A stretch of 64,000 nt of DNA from Oopsacas minuta. Taxonomy: Eukaryota > Porifera > Hexactinellida > Lyssacinosida > Leucopsacidae. Positions 31,145 through 41,912 of this stretch are shown here, piece after piece. A program made the translations under genes and the position numbers. The stretch spans positions 792,057 through 856,056 of the forward strand of contig JAKMXF010000044.1 in NCBI GenBank assembly GCA_024704765.1, read 5' to 3'. The number at the start of each line of letters is the position of its first letter. Position 1 is the stretch's first letter. The notes under the pieces are model-generated. The model was given only the letters and a program-made list of their open reading frames with translations. It was not told the origin of the DNA and made no database searches.

Positions 31145-32490
31145 CAGGGTGTTAAGAAATTGATGCCCTAATCACTTAATCCACAATAATGTAACCATAG
31201 TTTCAGTGTTCAATCTTATGAAATACACCCACTCTTATTTCATTTTAACAACCAGTTTTAGACAATTTTAGTATACCATTCTCAGTCAGAATGCCAATTT
31301 CTATTTTGTATATTATCAAACCCGATTGTACAAATTATAGTGTATAATAATGGTCAAAGAAGCTACTTCCGCCACAAGAAGCAGGGCAGTAGGAATGGTA
31401 TTGGGTGGAATGACTCAGATACGGGTTTCACAGAGCTTAGGAGTAAATATTCGAACAATTCGACGTTGGTTGAGCCGCAATAAGTCAGGTCGCTCCCTCG
31501 AAAACAAGCCTGGACGTGGACGCAAATCCACAATCACAAAAATTGCTAAAATCGTCATTGCAAAATCGATTTGCAAAAGACACCAATCAACGCGGAGATT
31601 GGCTAAGCGCTTACACTCCAAGGGATGCCCAGTGTCTCATGTAACAGTACATACATATTTAAGAAGTATACTCTCTGTCAAGCCCTTTAAACCTCAAAAA
31701 CAGCCAAAAATCACCGAAAAACAGCGGATGGCTCGCCTTAAATTTTGTAAAGATCGGAAATCCTGGAAAAAAGAAGAGTGGCGCCGGGTATTGTTCTCAG
31801 ATGAGTCTCCCTTCGAATTATATCCTCACTTAAACCATCAGAATGATCGTGTCTGGGCTTACAAACAGTCTCAAGTTTTACCAACTGAAACCGTGAAATT
31901 CCCCTCAAAAATCCTCGTTTGGGGTATGATGTCATATCGTGCAGTGTCAGAACTCCATATCATCCCCAAAGGTCAAACTGTTAACGCGGATTATTATGTA
32001 AGAGAGATATTGAATAAGTCATTGATGTCTACTATGCAGCGCCAACCAGAAGAAGCGAGTATTTTACGTCGCAAGATGTTGCCAGACATGTCACGAGCCA
32101 TCTTTCAACAGGATGGTGCTCCGGCTCACACTGCCAAAAAAACGCAAGAATGGTGTGATAACAATTTAGTCGAATTTTGGACAAAGGAAACTTGGCCAGG
32201 TAACTCTCCGGACCTCAATCCCATTGAAAATTTGTGGTCAATAGTCAAACATGATATTCAAATGATGCCTACTCCAACCAACGTTTTGATGCTGGAAAAT
32301 CATGTAAAGCTGGCTTGGTCGAGGATATCTCCAGAAATTTTGGAGAATTTAGTATCTGGGATGTGTAATAGAGTTAAATTATGTATAAAACGTAAAGGTG
32401 GTTATATTGGAAAGTGATCACCACTTTCTATACCGCTGATTTCAAACTGTTACTCAAATATAATTAGGGCATCAATTTCTTAACACCCTG
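31145..32490 (+). mobile_element. intact Tc1-type DNA transposon
   Basis: A 1,346-bp element with perfect inverted ends of about 28 bp beginning CAGGGTGTTAAGAAATTGAT, and TA target duplications at 31143-31144 and 32491-32492. It encodes an uninterrupted transposase. Perfect ends and an open frame suggest recent insertion and possible activity. Confidence 0.95.
31350..32417 (+). CDS. Tc1/mariner-family transposase, DD37E-like
   Basis: An intact 355-residue ORF inside the transposon at 31145-32490. The N-terminal half has paired helix-turn-helix DNA-binding segments (RSRAVGMVLGGMTQIRVSQ, then a basic linker NKPGRGRKSTITK and a second HTH around residues 55-115). The catalytic DDE triad is visible: first Asp in VLFSDESPFEL, second Asp in AIFQQDGAPAHTA, and Glu in NSPDLNPIENLW. 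I count 37 residues between the second Asp and the Glu, unlike the 34 of classical Tc1. It cuts and reinserts the element at TA dinucleotides. Related to the dead copy at 60296-61638. Confidence 0.95.
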   Translation: MVKEATSATRSRAVGMVLGGMTQIRVSQSLGVNIRTIRRWLSRNKSGRSLENKPGRGRKSTITKIAKIVIAKSICKRHQSTRRLAKRLHSKGCPVSHVTVHTYLRSILSVKPFKPQKQPKITEKQRMARLKFCKDRKSWKKEEWRRVLFSDESPFELYPHLNHQNDRVWAYKQSQVLPTETVKFPSKILVWGMMSYRAVSELHIIPKGQTVNADYYVREILNKSLMSTMQRQPEEASILRRKMLPDMSRAIFQQDGAPAHTAKKTQEWCDNNLVEFWTKETWPGNSPDLNPIENLWSIVKHDIQMMPTPTNVLMLENHVKLAWSRISPEILENLVSGMCNRVKLCIKRKGGYIGK

Positions 32491-32492
32491 TA

Positions 32493-32946
32493 CAGTGGCT
32501 CAGTATTAAAATGGGTGCTTTAGTCTTGTGTAATGCCGACTACAAGTTATTGAGCTAGTATTGAGACTACGGCCAATATGTATTATTTTTAAGGCCAAAT
32601 TATTCTCAGAATATATATTCTTGATAATGGAGAAGTGAAGAAATTTATATTATTAGATTTCGGGTATTTTCCTCATTATTGTACTTTGTTAGATAAATTT
32701 TGCAACATACAACTGTTTGTACAGCAAATAATAATGTCAGTTTCTAATAAATTGACAAGATTTTTAGTATTAGATTCCATTCGCCATGTAGATTCTCTAA
32801 TATAGGGTTAAACGAACAATTCCTTAGTCTCTCGAAAGCCTTAGGGTTATGAACCTGAACGACGCATCATTTAGTATTCGGCCAGAATTCTAGATCCATA
32901 ATTTGATGTAAAGTATTATTGTATTGGGTAAACAGTAAGAAAGTTC
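32493..32946. other. intergenic, no gene seen
   Basis: A 454-bp stretch between the Tc1 element and the 3' end of the RIIa-domain gene. Nothing recognisable. Confidence 0.5.
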
Positions 32947-34119
32947 CTAAATAGTCAATACCTTTTCTACTTCCTTATCAGATGTGTCTTGAGGTTTTTG
33001 AGTAACTTCAGCTGGAGCACCTTCAGCTGTTCCCTCAGTATCAGAACCATCAGCTGGAGCACCTTCAGCTGTTCCCTCAGTATCAGAACCATCCTGTATA
33101 TCTTTGACACCCTCTCCTTTGTCCTCATCTACAACAGGCTCAGTAGTGTCTGCTTCTGGTAATGAGCCTACAATATCTTCTTTATCAGATTCAGGCTTAT
33201 CATCTTTCACGCTATCAGCTGTAACTGCTGTCTGTTCAGCCTCAGGAGCATCATCTTGAGTTTCTATAAATATAATATATTGTAGGCCAAACCCTAATTC
33301 TACTGGACTACAGGTATTATCGAAATAGCCGCTTTTATCGAAGTCTGAAATTGTTCAAATATCAAATATGATTCCAAACCGTCAGGTTATATATATTTCT
33401 TTACATATTTCTAAGTAATTATCGGAATCTCTTGAGCTTCGACATAACAGGAGTTGATTACTATAGATAATTTCAAATTTTATCTTGTAACTATTAATTA
33501 AGGTTGAAACCGACCGAACCGAATATCAGTAGCCATCAATAGCTGTCTTACCGAATACGAATACGAATACTGATAATATTCGGTGACTCATACCGAATAC
33601 GAATACTGATAATATTCGGTTACTCATACCGAATACGAATACTGATAATATTCGGTTACTCATACCGAATACGAATACTGATAATATTCGGTTACTCATA
33701 CCGAATACGAATACTGATATTCGGTTGGTAACCGAATATTGAACTATTCGCCAAATATTATTCGGTTGCAACCTTGCTATTAATCTACCTCGTTCTTCAG
33801 CCAATTGTTCCTCTCCATTAGGTACTTCTACCACGGCTTCATCTCCTTGCTGCTCTACTTCTGCTTGAGGTGTTTCTACCAAATCAGTCTCAGTATCCGC
33901 TACTGTGTCACCCTCAGCTGCTAGCTCTTTCTCAGCCTTGGGTGTATATCCATCATATCCAGTCTCTTCTCGCAGCTTCATGAGCCGAGTAAAATGCTCT
34001 GTTGCATATTCTAGAATGTTTTCTGGTTGTCTACGAAGCACTTCCTTGCAGAGACTCTCAAGGAGGTGTTCAAATCCTTTGGGTGTCTTTAGTTGGGCTT
34101 GTGAGTAGGTAGATGACAT
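32947..34119 (-). CDS. RIIa (PKA-dimerisation/docking-like) domain protein, two exons
   Basis: Exons 34119-33789 and 33263-32947, joined through a GT-AG intron in frame, give 215 residues. The N-terminus (residues ~10-55: TPKGFEHLLESLCKEVLRRQ, then PENILEYATEHFTRLMKLRE) is an RIIa fold as in PKA regulatory subunits, SP17, CABYR and ropporin. These domains dimerise and bind A-kinase anchoring helices, often in cilia or sperm flagella. No cyclic-nucleotide-binding domain follows. The remainder is an acidic Glu/Asp/Ala/Thr-rich tail with a 14-residue tandem repeat (DGSDTEGTAEGAPA, twice). The start is chosen where the RIIa domain has its usual short leader. The intron contains an expanded repeat element. 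Ciliary function is likely but inferred. Confidence 0.82.
33010..33093. repeat. 42-bp coding tandem repeat, two copies
   Basis: Two adjacent copies of a 42-bp unit in the second exon of the RIIa-domain gene, encoding DGSDTEGTAEGAPA on the minus strand. The copies look identical, so the array is probably recent and may vary in copy number. Confidence 0.85.
33500..33775. mobile_element. MITE with internal 36-bp minisatellite, in the intron of the RIIa gene
   Basis: Ends AAGGTTGAAACCG and CGGTTGCAACCTT are inverted repeats with one mismatch. Inside, a unit of about 36 bp (ATTCGGTTACTCATACCGAA plus ACGAATACTGATAAT) is repeated about four times between 33570 and 33715. An 82-bp unexpanded copy of the same element lies at 39447-39528. 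The long minus-strand ORF through it, with repeated VFVFGMSNRI, is intronic. Confidence 0.75.
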
Positions 34120-34808
34120 AATAACCAAATATAAACTAGATTTTGAAATAGAACCATGGATAACCAAGAATTTCACTCCTAATTTTGGTAGTTGTAAGTT
34201 TTGCCAAATCTCGAGTGTCAGTACGTAAACGAATTCTTTAAGACGTTAAGTTGTGTCGTCTATTAATTGATACTATTTTCGAAACTAGCGCAGAATAACG
34301 AAAATCACTAAACTATACTATTACATATCGTGATGGGGAATCACAGAATCTTTTTGAACGACGATTGTCAAGCATCACCTTTGCCATATTTCGGTAAGAT
34401 CCATTGTGCTACAATAACCTGTGGTTCTCAAGGTAAAATAGGGCAAATCAAAAAGTTAGCATTTTTCTCAAAAACTGACAAAAGTAGAAAAGCTCCGCAT
34501 ATTCACAATCTGAGGGGCAGGGCGTCCCACTAAAGGGAACTGTAGCCAAGTATTCACTTTTATCTCATTTGTAGCATACTGTATTTATATCACCAACAAA
34601 ATTGAGATTTTGACTAATCCAAATCGCTAATTTACGGACACTCAATTTTGAAGGAAATATATGCAAGTTTCAAACTACCACGAATATCCAAGCATGTTAT
34701 ATTACGTATTCGGAAATATGTTTCAATAATTCTATAAATAAATATCTTAACATCAGTAGCAATCTAACTCTTTTCATTCCTCATATTAATAATAATTATA
34801 CAAGTGAG
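34120..34808. other. intergenic, upstream of the RIIa gene
   Basis: A 689-bp spacer between two minus-strand genes. A 67-codon plus ORF at 34330-34533 has no domain and is not supported. Confidence 0.45.
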
Positions 34809-36182
34809 TCATGTTATCAGTTTGTTGAAGAAAGCTGATATACTATCTTTGGTAGCAGGTTTATGCTGACTAGGATCCATACCACGTAGTCCAGGCCTGC
34901 TGGAGTAACTAGATTGAGGATTCGTAGAAGTACGACTGTAGTCAAGTTTAGGTCTATCAGTTGGGTCGAGTTGACACCAGTCAGGAACTTTCCATCCTTT
35001 CTTAACGAATTGCTCTCTTTTTAAAGCGCGGGCATCAAAAGCCTGTGTGCAAGCTCCAACTACTGAACCTCCATGCCAACCAAGGATATTTTCGTGGATG
35101 ATAGGCATGTGTATGCTGAATACGACCTTGCTACCTAATTTCCCTTCATGTTCTTTGGAAAAGATAAGATTTATTTCCTCCATTATCCGTTTCTTGAATC
35201 CAGGCAGCATGGTAGGTCCTCCAGCTAGCACTATGTTACCAGAAAGAGGAACCCTCAGGTCAATTGGGAGTTTTAGAAAGCATTCTGCGATCTCTTGGGA
35301 GAGAGTGCGTTCTGGGAGGAGATCCAGAGGAAATCCATCTATTTCTTCTGGGTAGATAGAGAACAAACACTCTGCTACCCTGTGCCTCAGCTCTCCAGGT
35401 ACACACAGGAGCAGACTTGGATCAGTGGGGACATTAAGGTGTGCGTCTGGGGGTGTACGGGTTTCATCGATACATCTAACTGCGCACATTCTACAACGCA
35501 CATCCTCCAGGAACTCTTGTGTAAGAACATCTTCCACTTTCTTATCAACTCTCTCTAGAGTTCCTACTTTCACGAGAGAGGCTTGCTTAGAGAGATTGAA
35601 GCGTAGCCAATTCAACATATACTCTCCTCCGAAACCAGGGATATCTCTACAGAGAGACAAGAGAACGATGGAGCAGGAGATAGGTGTAATTCTAGTACCT
35701 GTATGTCCTATGTCAATAACGAGACCCTCTTCTTGTCCTACTGAGTGTAGACAAGCAATAGAATGAGGGAAGAATAGAATGGAGTGTACCTGGTAAGACA
35801 AGAATAGACATTTGGCTATACTCTCCTTCAAGGGAGAGGGGTTGAATACAGACTCTAGAATCAACACACGATACTCCCTGGGATTTATCTGGTAGTGGTT
35901 GTAGAATAGATCAGAAAACATATCGTAGAGTGCTAATTCCAATTCACGAGCAGAATTAGGCTCTGAACTCGGTTTGTAAGGAAATATTTTGAGTATTTTA
36001 TCACGCTCTAATCCTCTCCCATGTATACGAGTAGGGATTATAAATCTGGGAGCTGAGTCACCATCGAATCCTAGCTTCGTGTGAAGAGTTCCGATATCCA
36101 GAATGAGAGTGTCTGGTGCAGACCGGACTATCTTATCTATAGATCGTAGCTTAGCCATAGCAGAGTGACCAGTCTTACTCAT
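34809..36182 (-). CDS. ACTR10: actin-related protein 10 (dynactin subunit Arp11)
   Basis: A single-exon protein of 457 residues (human about 417). ACTR10/Arp11 caps the pointed end of the dynactin mini-filament and supports dynein cargo transport. Actin-fold motifs: LILDIGTLHTKLGFDGDSAP (N-terminal phosphate loop), GLVIDIGHTGTRITPI (second loop) and NIVLAGGPTMLPGFKKRIME. Arp10-specific similarities include NPREYRVLILESVFNPSPLK, and VPDWCQLDPTDRP near the end, equivalent to the IPDWCSLNNPP of animal ACTR10. The N-terminus has about 20 extra residues and the C-terminus a Ser/Pro tail of about 45 residues. Confidence 0.88.
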   Translation of the reverse strand: MSKTGHSAMAKLRSIDKIVRSAPDTLILDIGTLHTKLGFDGDSAPRFIIPTRIHGRGLERDKILKIFPYKPSSEPNSARELELALYDMFSDLFYNHYQINPREYRVLILESVFNPSPLKESIAKCLFLSYQVHSILFFPHSIACLHSVGQEEGLVIDIGHTGTRITPISCSIVLLSLCRDIPGFGGEYMLNWLRFNLSKQASLVKVGTLERVDKKVEDVLTQEFLEDVRCRMCAVRCIDETRTPPDAHLNVPTDPSLLLCVPGELRHRVAECLFSIYPEEIDGFPLDLLPERTLSQEIAECFLKLPIDLRVPLSGNIVLAGGPTMLPGFKKRIMEEINLIFSKEHEGKLGSKVVFSIHMPIIHENILGWHGGSVVGACTQAFDARALKREQFVKKGWKVPDWCQLDPTDRPKLDYSRTSTNPQSSYSSRPGLRGMDPSQHKPATKDSISAFFNKLIT

Positions 36183-38405
36183 GTCTAAACGCTAACTGTT
36201 GCAGGAATAAGTATAATTATCATAATAATGAATGTGTTTAGGAGCGTTCAAACATTACGTAACGCTACAAGGGGAGAGGGTGGTATGCGAAGTGTACTCA
36301 TTCATTTTGTAGTACAAAACGGTGAATAAGCGTGACAAAGGGAGGGGGCAAATTTAGCGTTATGTAACGTTTGAAGGCACTTTACTGACTTCCCTATTAT
36401 GGAACTGTCATTAAATTTTGGTGTTCAAATTCACGTTAATCAAATTAGGAAAAAATTATATTTGTAGAATATGAACTTCTGGAGAGTCAAGATCTGAGAA
36501 AAGAGGTATATCAGTATCTAAAAGGTTGATAATAAACTAATAAGAGAAAAATCCATTTAGACAACCAGACCAAGCTCTAAAACACACAATCAAACAATCA
36601 GAATGTATCCGGACATTTCCTGGAAGCTTGAACACTAATCCGAGAAAATCCCTGAGCTACAATCCAAATGGTGACCAAAATACACCAAAATCTTCATAGA
36701 ATATTGGAATATAACCAAGGCATATTGGAGGACGAAGGTATTGTCTAACGTTTACACCTGCCTATCTATTTCACTGAACAGAAGTGACAAGTTTTATTGA
36801 AAATTGTCGCATGTAAAGCTTATCAACATCATACGAGTGACCAGCATTCACAGCAATAATTTGTATTACAATACGTATTTCTAAATTTAATTCATATAAA
36901 ATCTCCAAGCGATTGAATATAATGTTAGAGTTCACGGTTAGTCATTTAGAGGATACTTTCATCGAAACTATTAACGTTTACAGCGGAATATTTCGACTAA
37001 CTAGATACACGGGTCTGTGTGCACTAATCACAATAACACATTTCAGGTTGAGACTGATCAGTATAGTATATCACATACCTGCCAAAATATTTGAGTCATA
37101 TAAGTGAGCCGAAATTTTACTGTTTGTATTTGAGTGTATTAATGTAATGATTCTATGCAACAATCAATAATGTAAAAATTTTCCTGTGGGTGGATATATC
37201 CACTAACCTCCTTGGATCCGCCACTACAAACATGTAAGGATTTAGGTATAATAGCAATAAATATCCTTTGTACTGCTTGATTAAACTAAGGAATATTTTC
37301 TTAAAATATTGCCTTATGCGAAGTTTGCAGTTAGATATTGTTTCTAACTGTTGTTGACTGGATGTAATCTAAGTATATCATGACTACCTGATTATTCAAA
37401 TCCTCACTTCTTAAATTATGCAGGAGGGGTCATAAATATTTCCTCAATTAACTAATTAGCATTAGTTTTGTGAAAATCTAATTGGGTGGGAAGAAAACTA
37501 GCCAATCATTCTATGGTTTAATTGAATTAATAAAAAAATAAAAATTTAATACATGCATTGATGGGTCATTAATAGGATAATGAGATGGATCATCACTCCT
37601 AAATAGGGAAAATATAATAAATTAGTATCCTGTCAGCCTTTAGGGCGTGTAATCATAGCCAACCTTAGCCTACTTTGCGTGCTATCTCCAAAAATCATTT
37701 GAATATTTCCAATGACCCCGATATTTCACCCGGAAAATTACCTGAAATTTTCTGAATACAGTCAAAACGTCCATAAAAGTAAGGATTAATTTAATGATTT
37801 CGACATTTATGATCAAAATTCTAATTTTAAGGCGAATTTTAGCCAGAAAATAATGTGGCAACACGTCCTTTCTGATGAAAATTCTACTTCATTTCAAAAT
37901 AAAGTATACAGTCTCCTTGGGCGGCTGGTATTGCTGGTTTACAGGTAATCCATGAAAAATTCACTTCAACAACTCCAAAAATGACTGGAGAGACGCTGTA
38001 GCAACAAGTATGGGCTAATTTTAAGCGACATGAACTAGCATGTAGATAAGTAGAATATTGATCAGTATTTTTTATAGAATTTGATCAGAAAAGTAGAATT
38101 TATCAAAATGTAGAACTTTGATCAGAAATTTAGATTTAGAAGTTAGAACTTTGTTCAGAAGTAATATTTTAATCTACACTTGTTAAAACACGCCCTCAAG
38201 TTATAGGTGGCAGTTAAGCAGCTTTGACAATATACTAGTTCCGATGGATATGAAGAGAAACGTGTAATCCAAGGATTGAAGGGGTTCGCATCTAATAATG
38301 CTCCTTTTTAAAAAATATTTCTTATCCTATTTCGCTCCTGTTTAAACTATTCACAATGCTCGATTCCATCATGTATTGGATATTAACAAATGAAAAAAAT
38401 TAATA
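36183..38405. other. intergenic, no gene seen
   Basis: AT-rich region upstream of ACTR10. The paired GTTACGTAACG-like words near 36250 and 36360 (ATTACGTAACGCT and AGCGTTATGTAACG) form a short inverted repeat of about 110 bp, probably a MITE. Another repeat-like piece (GGATATATCCACTAACCTCC) lies near 37190. Short ORFs at 36913 and 37682 have no support. Confidence 0.45.
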
Positions 38406-38706
38406 CAGTCAAACCTGTCTAACAGTCACCTGCCCATAGCGGGAACCTAAAACAGTCCTCTCCGATTTCCCATTATAATTACCTCTCTATAGTGGCCACC
38501 TGCTCAATGTTGCCACCATTTTTGGTCCCTTGCTGGTGCTAAACCTGTCTATAACAGCAACTACTTCTATATTACGGCCAATTCTTTTATATAACGGCCA
38601 CTTTATATAGTGGTCGTCTCCCATAAGTTTACCTTGAGAAGTTCTTTGGGTGGCCATCATTAACTATTTCCAGTGTATTGTCTTATTTTATAGACAAGTT
38701 TGACTG
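38406..38706. mobile_element. 301-bp MITE with TA target duplication
   Basis: Ends CAGTCAAACCTGTCTA and (reverse complement of the right end) CAGTCAAACTTGTCTA match with one difference. TA borders both sides (38404-38405, 38707-38708). The interior has repeated TATAGTGGCCACC/ATAACGGCCA words. It has no ORF. A piece at 53527-53620 is a related relic. Confidence 0.85.
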
Positions 38707-38708
38707 TA

Positions 38709-39446
38709 TATTAATTAATAATGTATTTTTTTATAAAGATTATATACATACACATACTATATATTATTGTAACAATTTTGTTCAAAAAATTCAATGCACA
38801 CTTTAGATTTTCTATGATTACAAACCTTTGATTAATCTTTCCAGATGAATTATTAAATCAATGTATAATAATAAATTATCAGCACCTTGTTGAATTTGGG
38901 GGTAAAACTCATGATATTATTAATTTAGTTAAAATCTGATTATTGCACCAAATATTCTTCAGATATGTTTAAAATCTTATGACTCTACATTTTTACATAA
39001 TATAGTCACCAGCTTGTCGCTACATATTAATCAATCTTATTAAATTCGTAAATACTAAAATCTCTCCAGGTGGCTTTTTAGTTTTGTCTAACATTGGTGT
39101 TTGTATACTCCTTCACTATATAATTAAACTAACACCTGCCTGCATAGAATTCATGTTTATACCAAGTAGATTGCGTTAAATATTATTCTACTAATATGAA
39201 TCAAATCCGAATAGTGGGTATCCTATCAGTTTAATCAACACCAGCCTAAGCATCAGCTGTAGGAAGTTCTTCACTAAAATTTTGTTTTAGACTCTGAAAA
39301 TCACACATTTTTGCTTACTCTTTGAGAGTTATCTTTATTAGCCAGTGCTTCTGGTACGATTAAAATTCGTATAATTTTATTTGGATTTTTAATAGTTTAA
39401 TGAAAATTCCTTTAGTTAATAATCAATCAGGAATAACATACAAATC
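38709..39446. other. intergenic, no gene seen
   Basis: Very AT-rich, no recognisable coding sequence or structured repeat. Confidence 0.5.
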
Positions 39447-39528
39447 AAGGTTGAAACCGCTCGAACCAAATATCAGTATTCATGAATAGTAGCCTAACCG
39501 AATACTGATAATATTCGGTTGCAACCTT
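39447..39528. mobile_element. 82-bp MITE, unexpanded relative of the RIIa-intron element
   Basis: AAGGTTGAAACCG at the left and CGGTTGCAACCTT at the right, with internal AACCGAATACTGATAATATT. It carries a single copy of the sequence that is multiplied in the element at 33500-33775. Confidence 0.75.
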
Positions 39529-40254
39529 GATACAAATATGTTTACATGGCCTTATAGATTATTAATGCAATGATACGTATGTAAGAACTGTAGAATTCCT
39601 GTTGTGCTACTTAGCTTCTATTCTGAATTTATGATATTTGTAGATTACACAGAGCGTCTAATGTTCACGTATAAAACCCATTTCAAATTTCTTTAGGGTT
39701 AATCCTATTATTTATTATTTTTTATTGCTTACCATAAAAAATAGTTTTAAAACTTTTTAAGAATGAATATTCACATATGAAACCTCTAAATAGTTTTCTG
39801 CATTTCAACGCCAGAACGATCGCACCACAAAACAATTTTTTATATTCCGGCACTTTCCAACGGCATACTTGTTACTTATTTTTCTACAAGGATGATGTGG
39901 CTTAGTGATAGAGGAAGTAATTCGTAAGCCGTAGGCTGTGGGATCGTACTAAAGTGAGTAAAATTGTATTTAGCAGGTGCGTCGGAACACCGAAGCCCCA
40001 AGAAAAGTGGGGTGTATTGTTGACATATTAATGAAAAGTGATATATCAACAATTCACCCAACTTTTATCTACGAGATAATAAATGAAAAAAAGCAAGTCA
40101 ATCCTTGATAATTGTTAGTTGAAAATTGTTGGAATAATTGTTTTTCTGAACTTAATGCGATATAATTTCATAATATCTGATTAATAGTGTGAAGATATAA
40201 GTTACAAATAATACCTTTCAGTATTACGTAATAATTGTATCCAACCAATGTACG
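39529..40254. other. intergenic, promoter-proximal part of the Maf-like gene
   Basis: No gene seen. A 61-codon minus ORF at 39876-40061 has no support. Confidence 0.45.
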
Positions 40255-40262
40255 TATATAAA
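40255..40262 (+). promoter_or_regulatory. TATA box of the Maf-like bZIP gene
   Basis: TATATAAA lies 75 bp before the ATG at 40330. The 12-mer CGTATATAAATG here recurs at 49031, upstream of a possible mini-gene in the palindrome spacer. Confidence 0.55.
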
Positions 40263-40329
40263 TGGCCTTCACTTCATTGAAGTCAAATAATTTCTTCAGG
40301 TCACAAAAGAAAATACATCGCAATCAAAG

Positions 40330-40677
40330 ATGGCAAACCAAATAGAATACATTGAAGATTTTACTGAGGCTGAGATCACAGGTCTTGACATTAAGGATCT
40401 AAACAAAAAACTAAAACTAAAAAATTATTCTAAGCAAGAACAGCAGGCAATAAAGAAACAGAGGCGTAAAATAAAGATGATAAAATATCGCAAAGACAGC
40501 CGCATGCGCAGATCGCAAAACCTCAATAATCTTCTGGAGCTGCGTGCGCTCTTGTTAGATGAATACATAGGCCTTAAGCTAGAGGTGTACAATTTGCAAA
40601 ACGCCAAGGACTGGCTGGTTGAGCAGACGAGCAGCGATGAGGATGACGAGTATGGTGGGTTTGTGATCGTGGATTAA
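40330..40677 (+). CDS. small Maf-like bZIP protein with divergent basic region
   Basis: A single-exon protein of 115 residues. Residues ~8-40 (EDFTEAEITGLDIKDLNKKL then KNYSKQEQQAIKK) follow the Maf extended homology region (DEELxxLxVRDLNxxL, GLSKEEVxxLKQRRR). The basic region continues QRRKIKMIKYRKDSRMRR, and residues ~62-90 form a leucine-heptad helix (LLELRALLLDEYIGLKLEVY). An acidic tail (SSDEDDEYGGFVIVD) ends the protein. Small Maf proteins are nuclear bZIP factors that dimerise with CNC factors. Here the basic region lacks the Asn-Arg-Gly-Tyr core that contacts DNA in Maf, so binding may be altered or lost. Truncated or frameshifted relatives occur at 41841, 47429 and 50004. Confidence 0.7.
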   Translation: MANQIEYIEDFTEAEITGLDIKDLNKKLKLKNYSKQEQQAIKKQRRKIKMIKYRKDSRMRRSQNLNNLLELRALLLDEYIGLKLEVYNLQNAKDWLVEQTSSDEDDEYGGFVIVD

Positions 40678-41840
40678 CGACCACGATCTACAGCCCGCCA
40701 TTCTCACCGTTGTATTTTTTCGTTTTTATTGCTAGATATTAATTAAATTCATTTCGTCAAAAATATACATTATTTCTAAACTTAATGGGTTATATACTTA
40801 CAATATAATTAGAGTTACCATAAACAATTATACCAACTTGGTGAAAAGAAATTTGATTGAATTCAAGCTACTACCAGTGACTGTATTCACTTTTATAAGT
40901 TATGATTAGCTTAAAATTTGTTTCTTTCAAATTTAGTGAAATTTTGAGAATTAATATAATTAATAAATATTAGTAACATATTATTACTGAATATCTTACA
41001 AAACGAATTTATAACTTTTGAGTAATTAGAAGAGCATTTGTTTCTTCGATTAGAGTTGAACTTTGCCAGGCATAATTTATCAATTAAATGATGGTACCTT
41101 CGAGGCCGTTTGTAAATAATAATAAATACTGTAGTCCAGTTCATTATATTCCAAATTAAAATATAATTTGCCCTAAAAACAAGCCAAAAATTGGAATTAT
41201 TTCTTAAGTTTCCTTAGAAATTTTCCAAAATTTAATTTCATAATGTTAGAATTTATTAGAAATTTATTGTTGATATTTCAAGGAAATTAGGCAAAGTAAT
41301 AGATTAGAATTAAAACTGGGAAAATACCGGCATTCAGCTGGTATTTTCCAGTTTTTGACAAGAATATACTGTTCGTCTTTAATATTAATCTAATTCATCA
41401 AATTTTGGTACCTAAGTAGGATTTTCTGTGAAAAATCAACAATTCCAGAAATTCACATTAGAAGATCGAGAAATACCCAAATCCATAAATATAATTAAAT
41501 GCCATATGTGTATTTACTGACCAAGATTAGTAAAATTCCAGGAAAACTATTGCACAGTAGGTACCAGGACCCAAAAGATTATACTGCGCAGGTTGGGACA
41601 ACTAGATGTTAATTAAAACATCTCACCACTGTACTTTTTGAAACTACAGCATTGCATTACTGGAGTTGTTTGTAAAGTTGTACAATATTCAAAGAAAACT
41701 AACTATCACTATTTCCTAGCATGACCCCCTTTCAGACTCTTTATATTCAGAGACATCAGAAAGGGTTAACGATAAGCAATGATACTTAAAGACTTAAATA
41801 CCGAGTAACAACAATTCAGTTGAACACTCGGAATTTTAAT
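40678..41840. other. intergenic, no gene seen
   Basis: AT-rich flank after the Maf-like gene. A self-complementary stretch near 41318-41358 (AAAACTGGGAAAATACC / GGTATTTTCCAGTTTT) is a strong hairpin of about 40 bp and may act as a repeat or an RNA stem. Confidence 0.5.
41318..41358. repeat. short perfect-type inverted repeat (hairpin)
   Basis: AAAACTGGGAAAATACC is followed after a few bases (GGCATTCAGCT) by GGTATTTTCCAGTTTT. The arms pair almost completely around a small loop. Purpose unknown. Confidence 0.5.
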
Positions 41841-41912
41841 ATGGCACAAATTGAATATATCGGAAACAATACTACTGAGCTGTACTATAGTCGGTATAGT
41901 AAAAATCATTAA
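41841..41912 (+). pseudogene. truncated relative of the Maf-like gene
   Basis: A 23-codon ORF begins MAQIEYIGNNTTELYYS, resembling the start MANQIEYIEDFTEAEI of the intact Maf-like protein 1.2 kb upstream, and then stops. No Maf or leucine-zipper sequence follows. Probably a decayed duplicate; the match is short. Confidence 0.4.

Noticed and set aside
33570..33715. Regular 36-bp repeats suggesting a CRISPR-like array
   Set aside because: The copies are contiguous with no unique spacers, lie in a eukaryotic intron and sit inside a transposon-like element.
33526..34176. 216-codon ORF with repeated VFVFGMSNRI peptide
   Set aside because: The first half is the RIIa exon; the repeated peptide comes from reading through the donor site (CGAG|GTAGAT) into the intronic minisatellite. 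The two-exon model keeps frame and joins to an acidic second exon.
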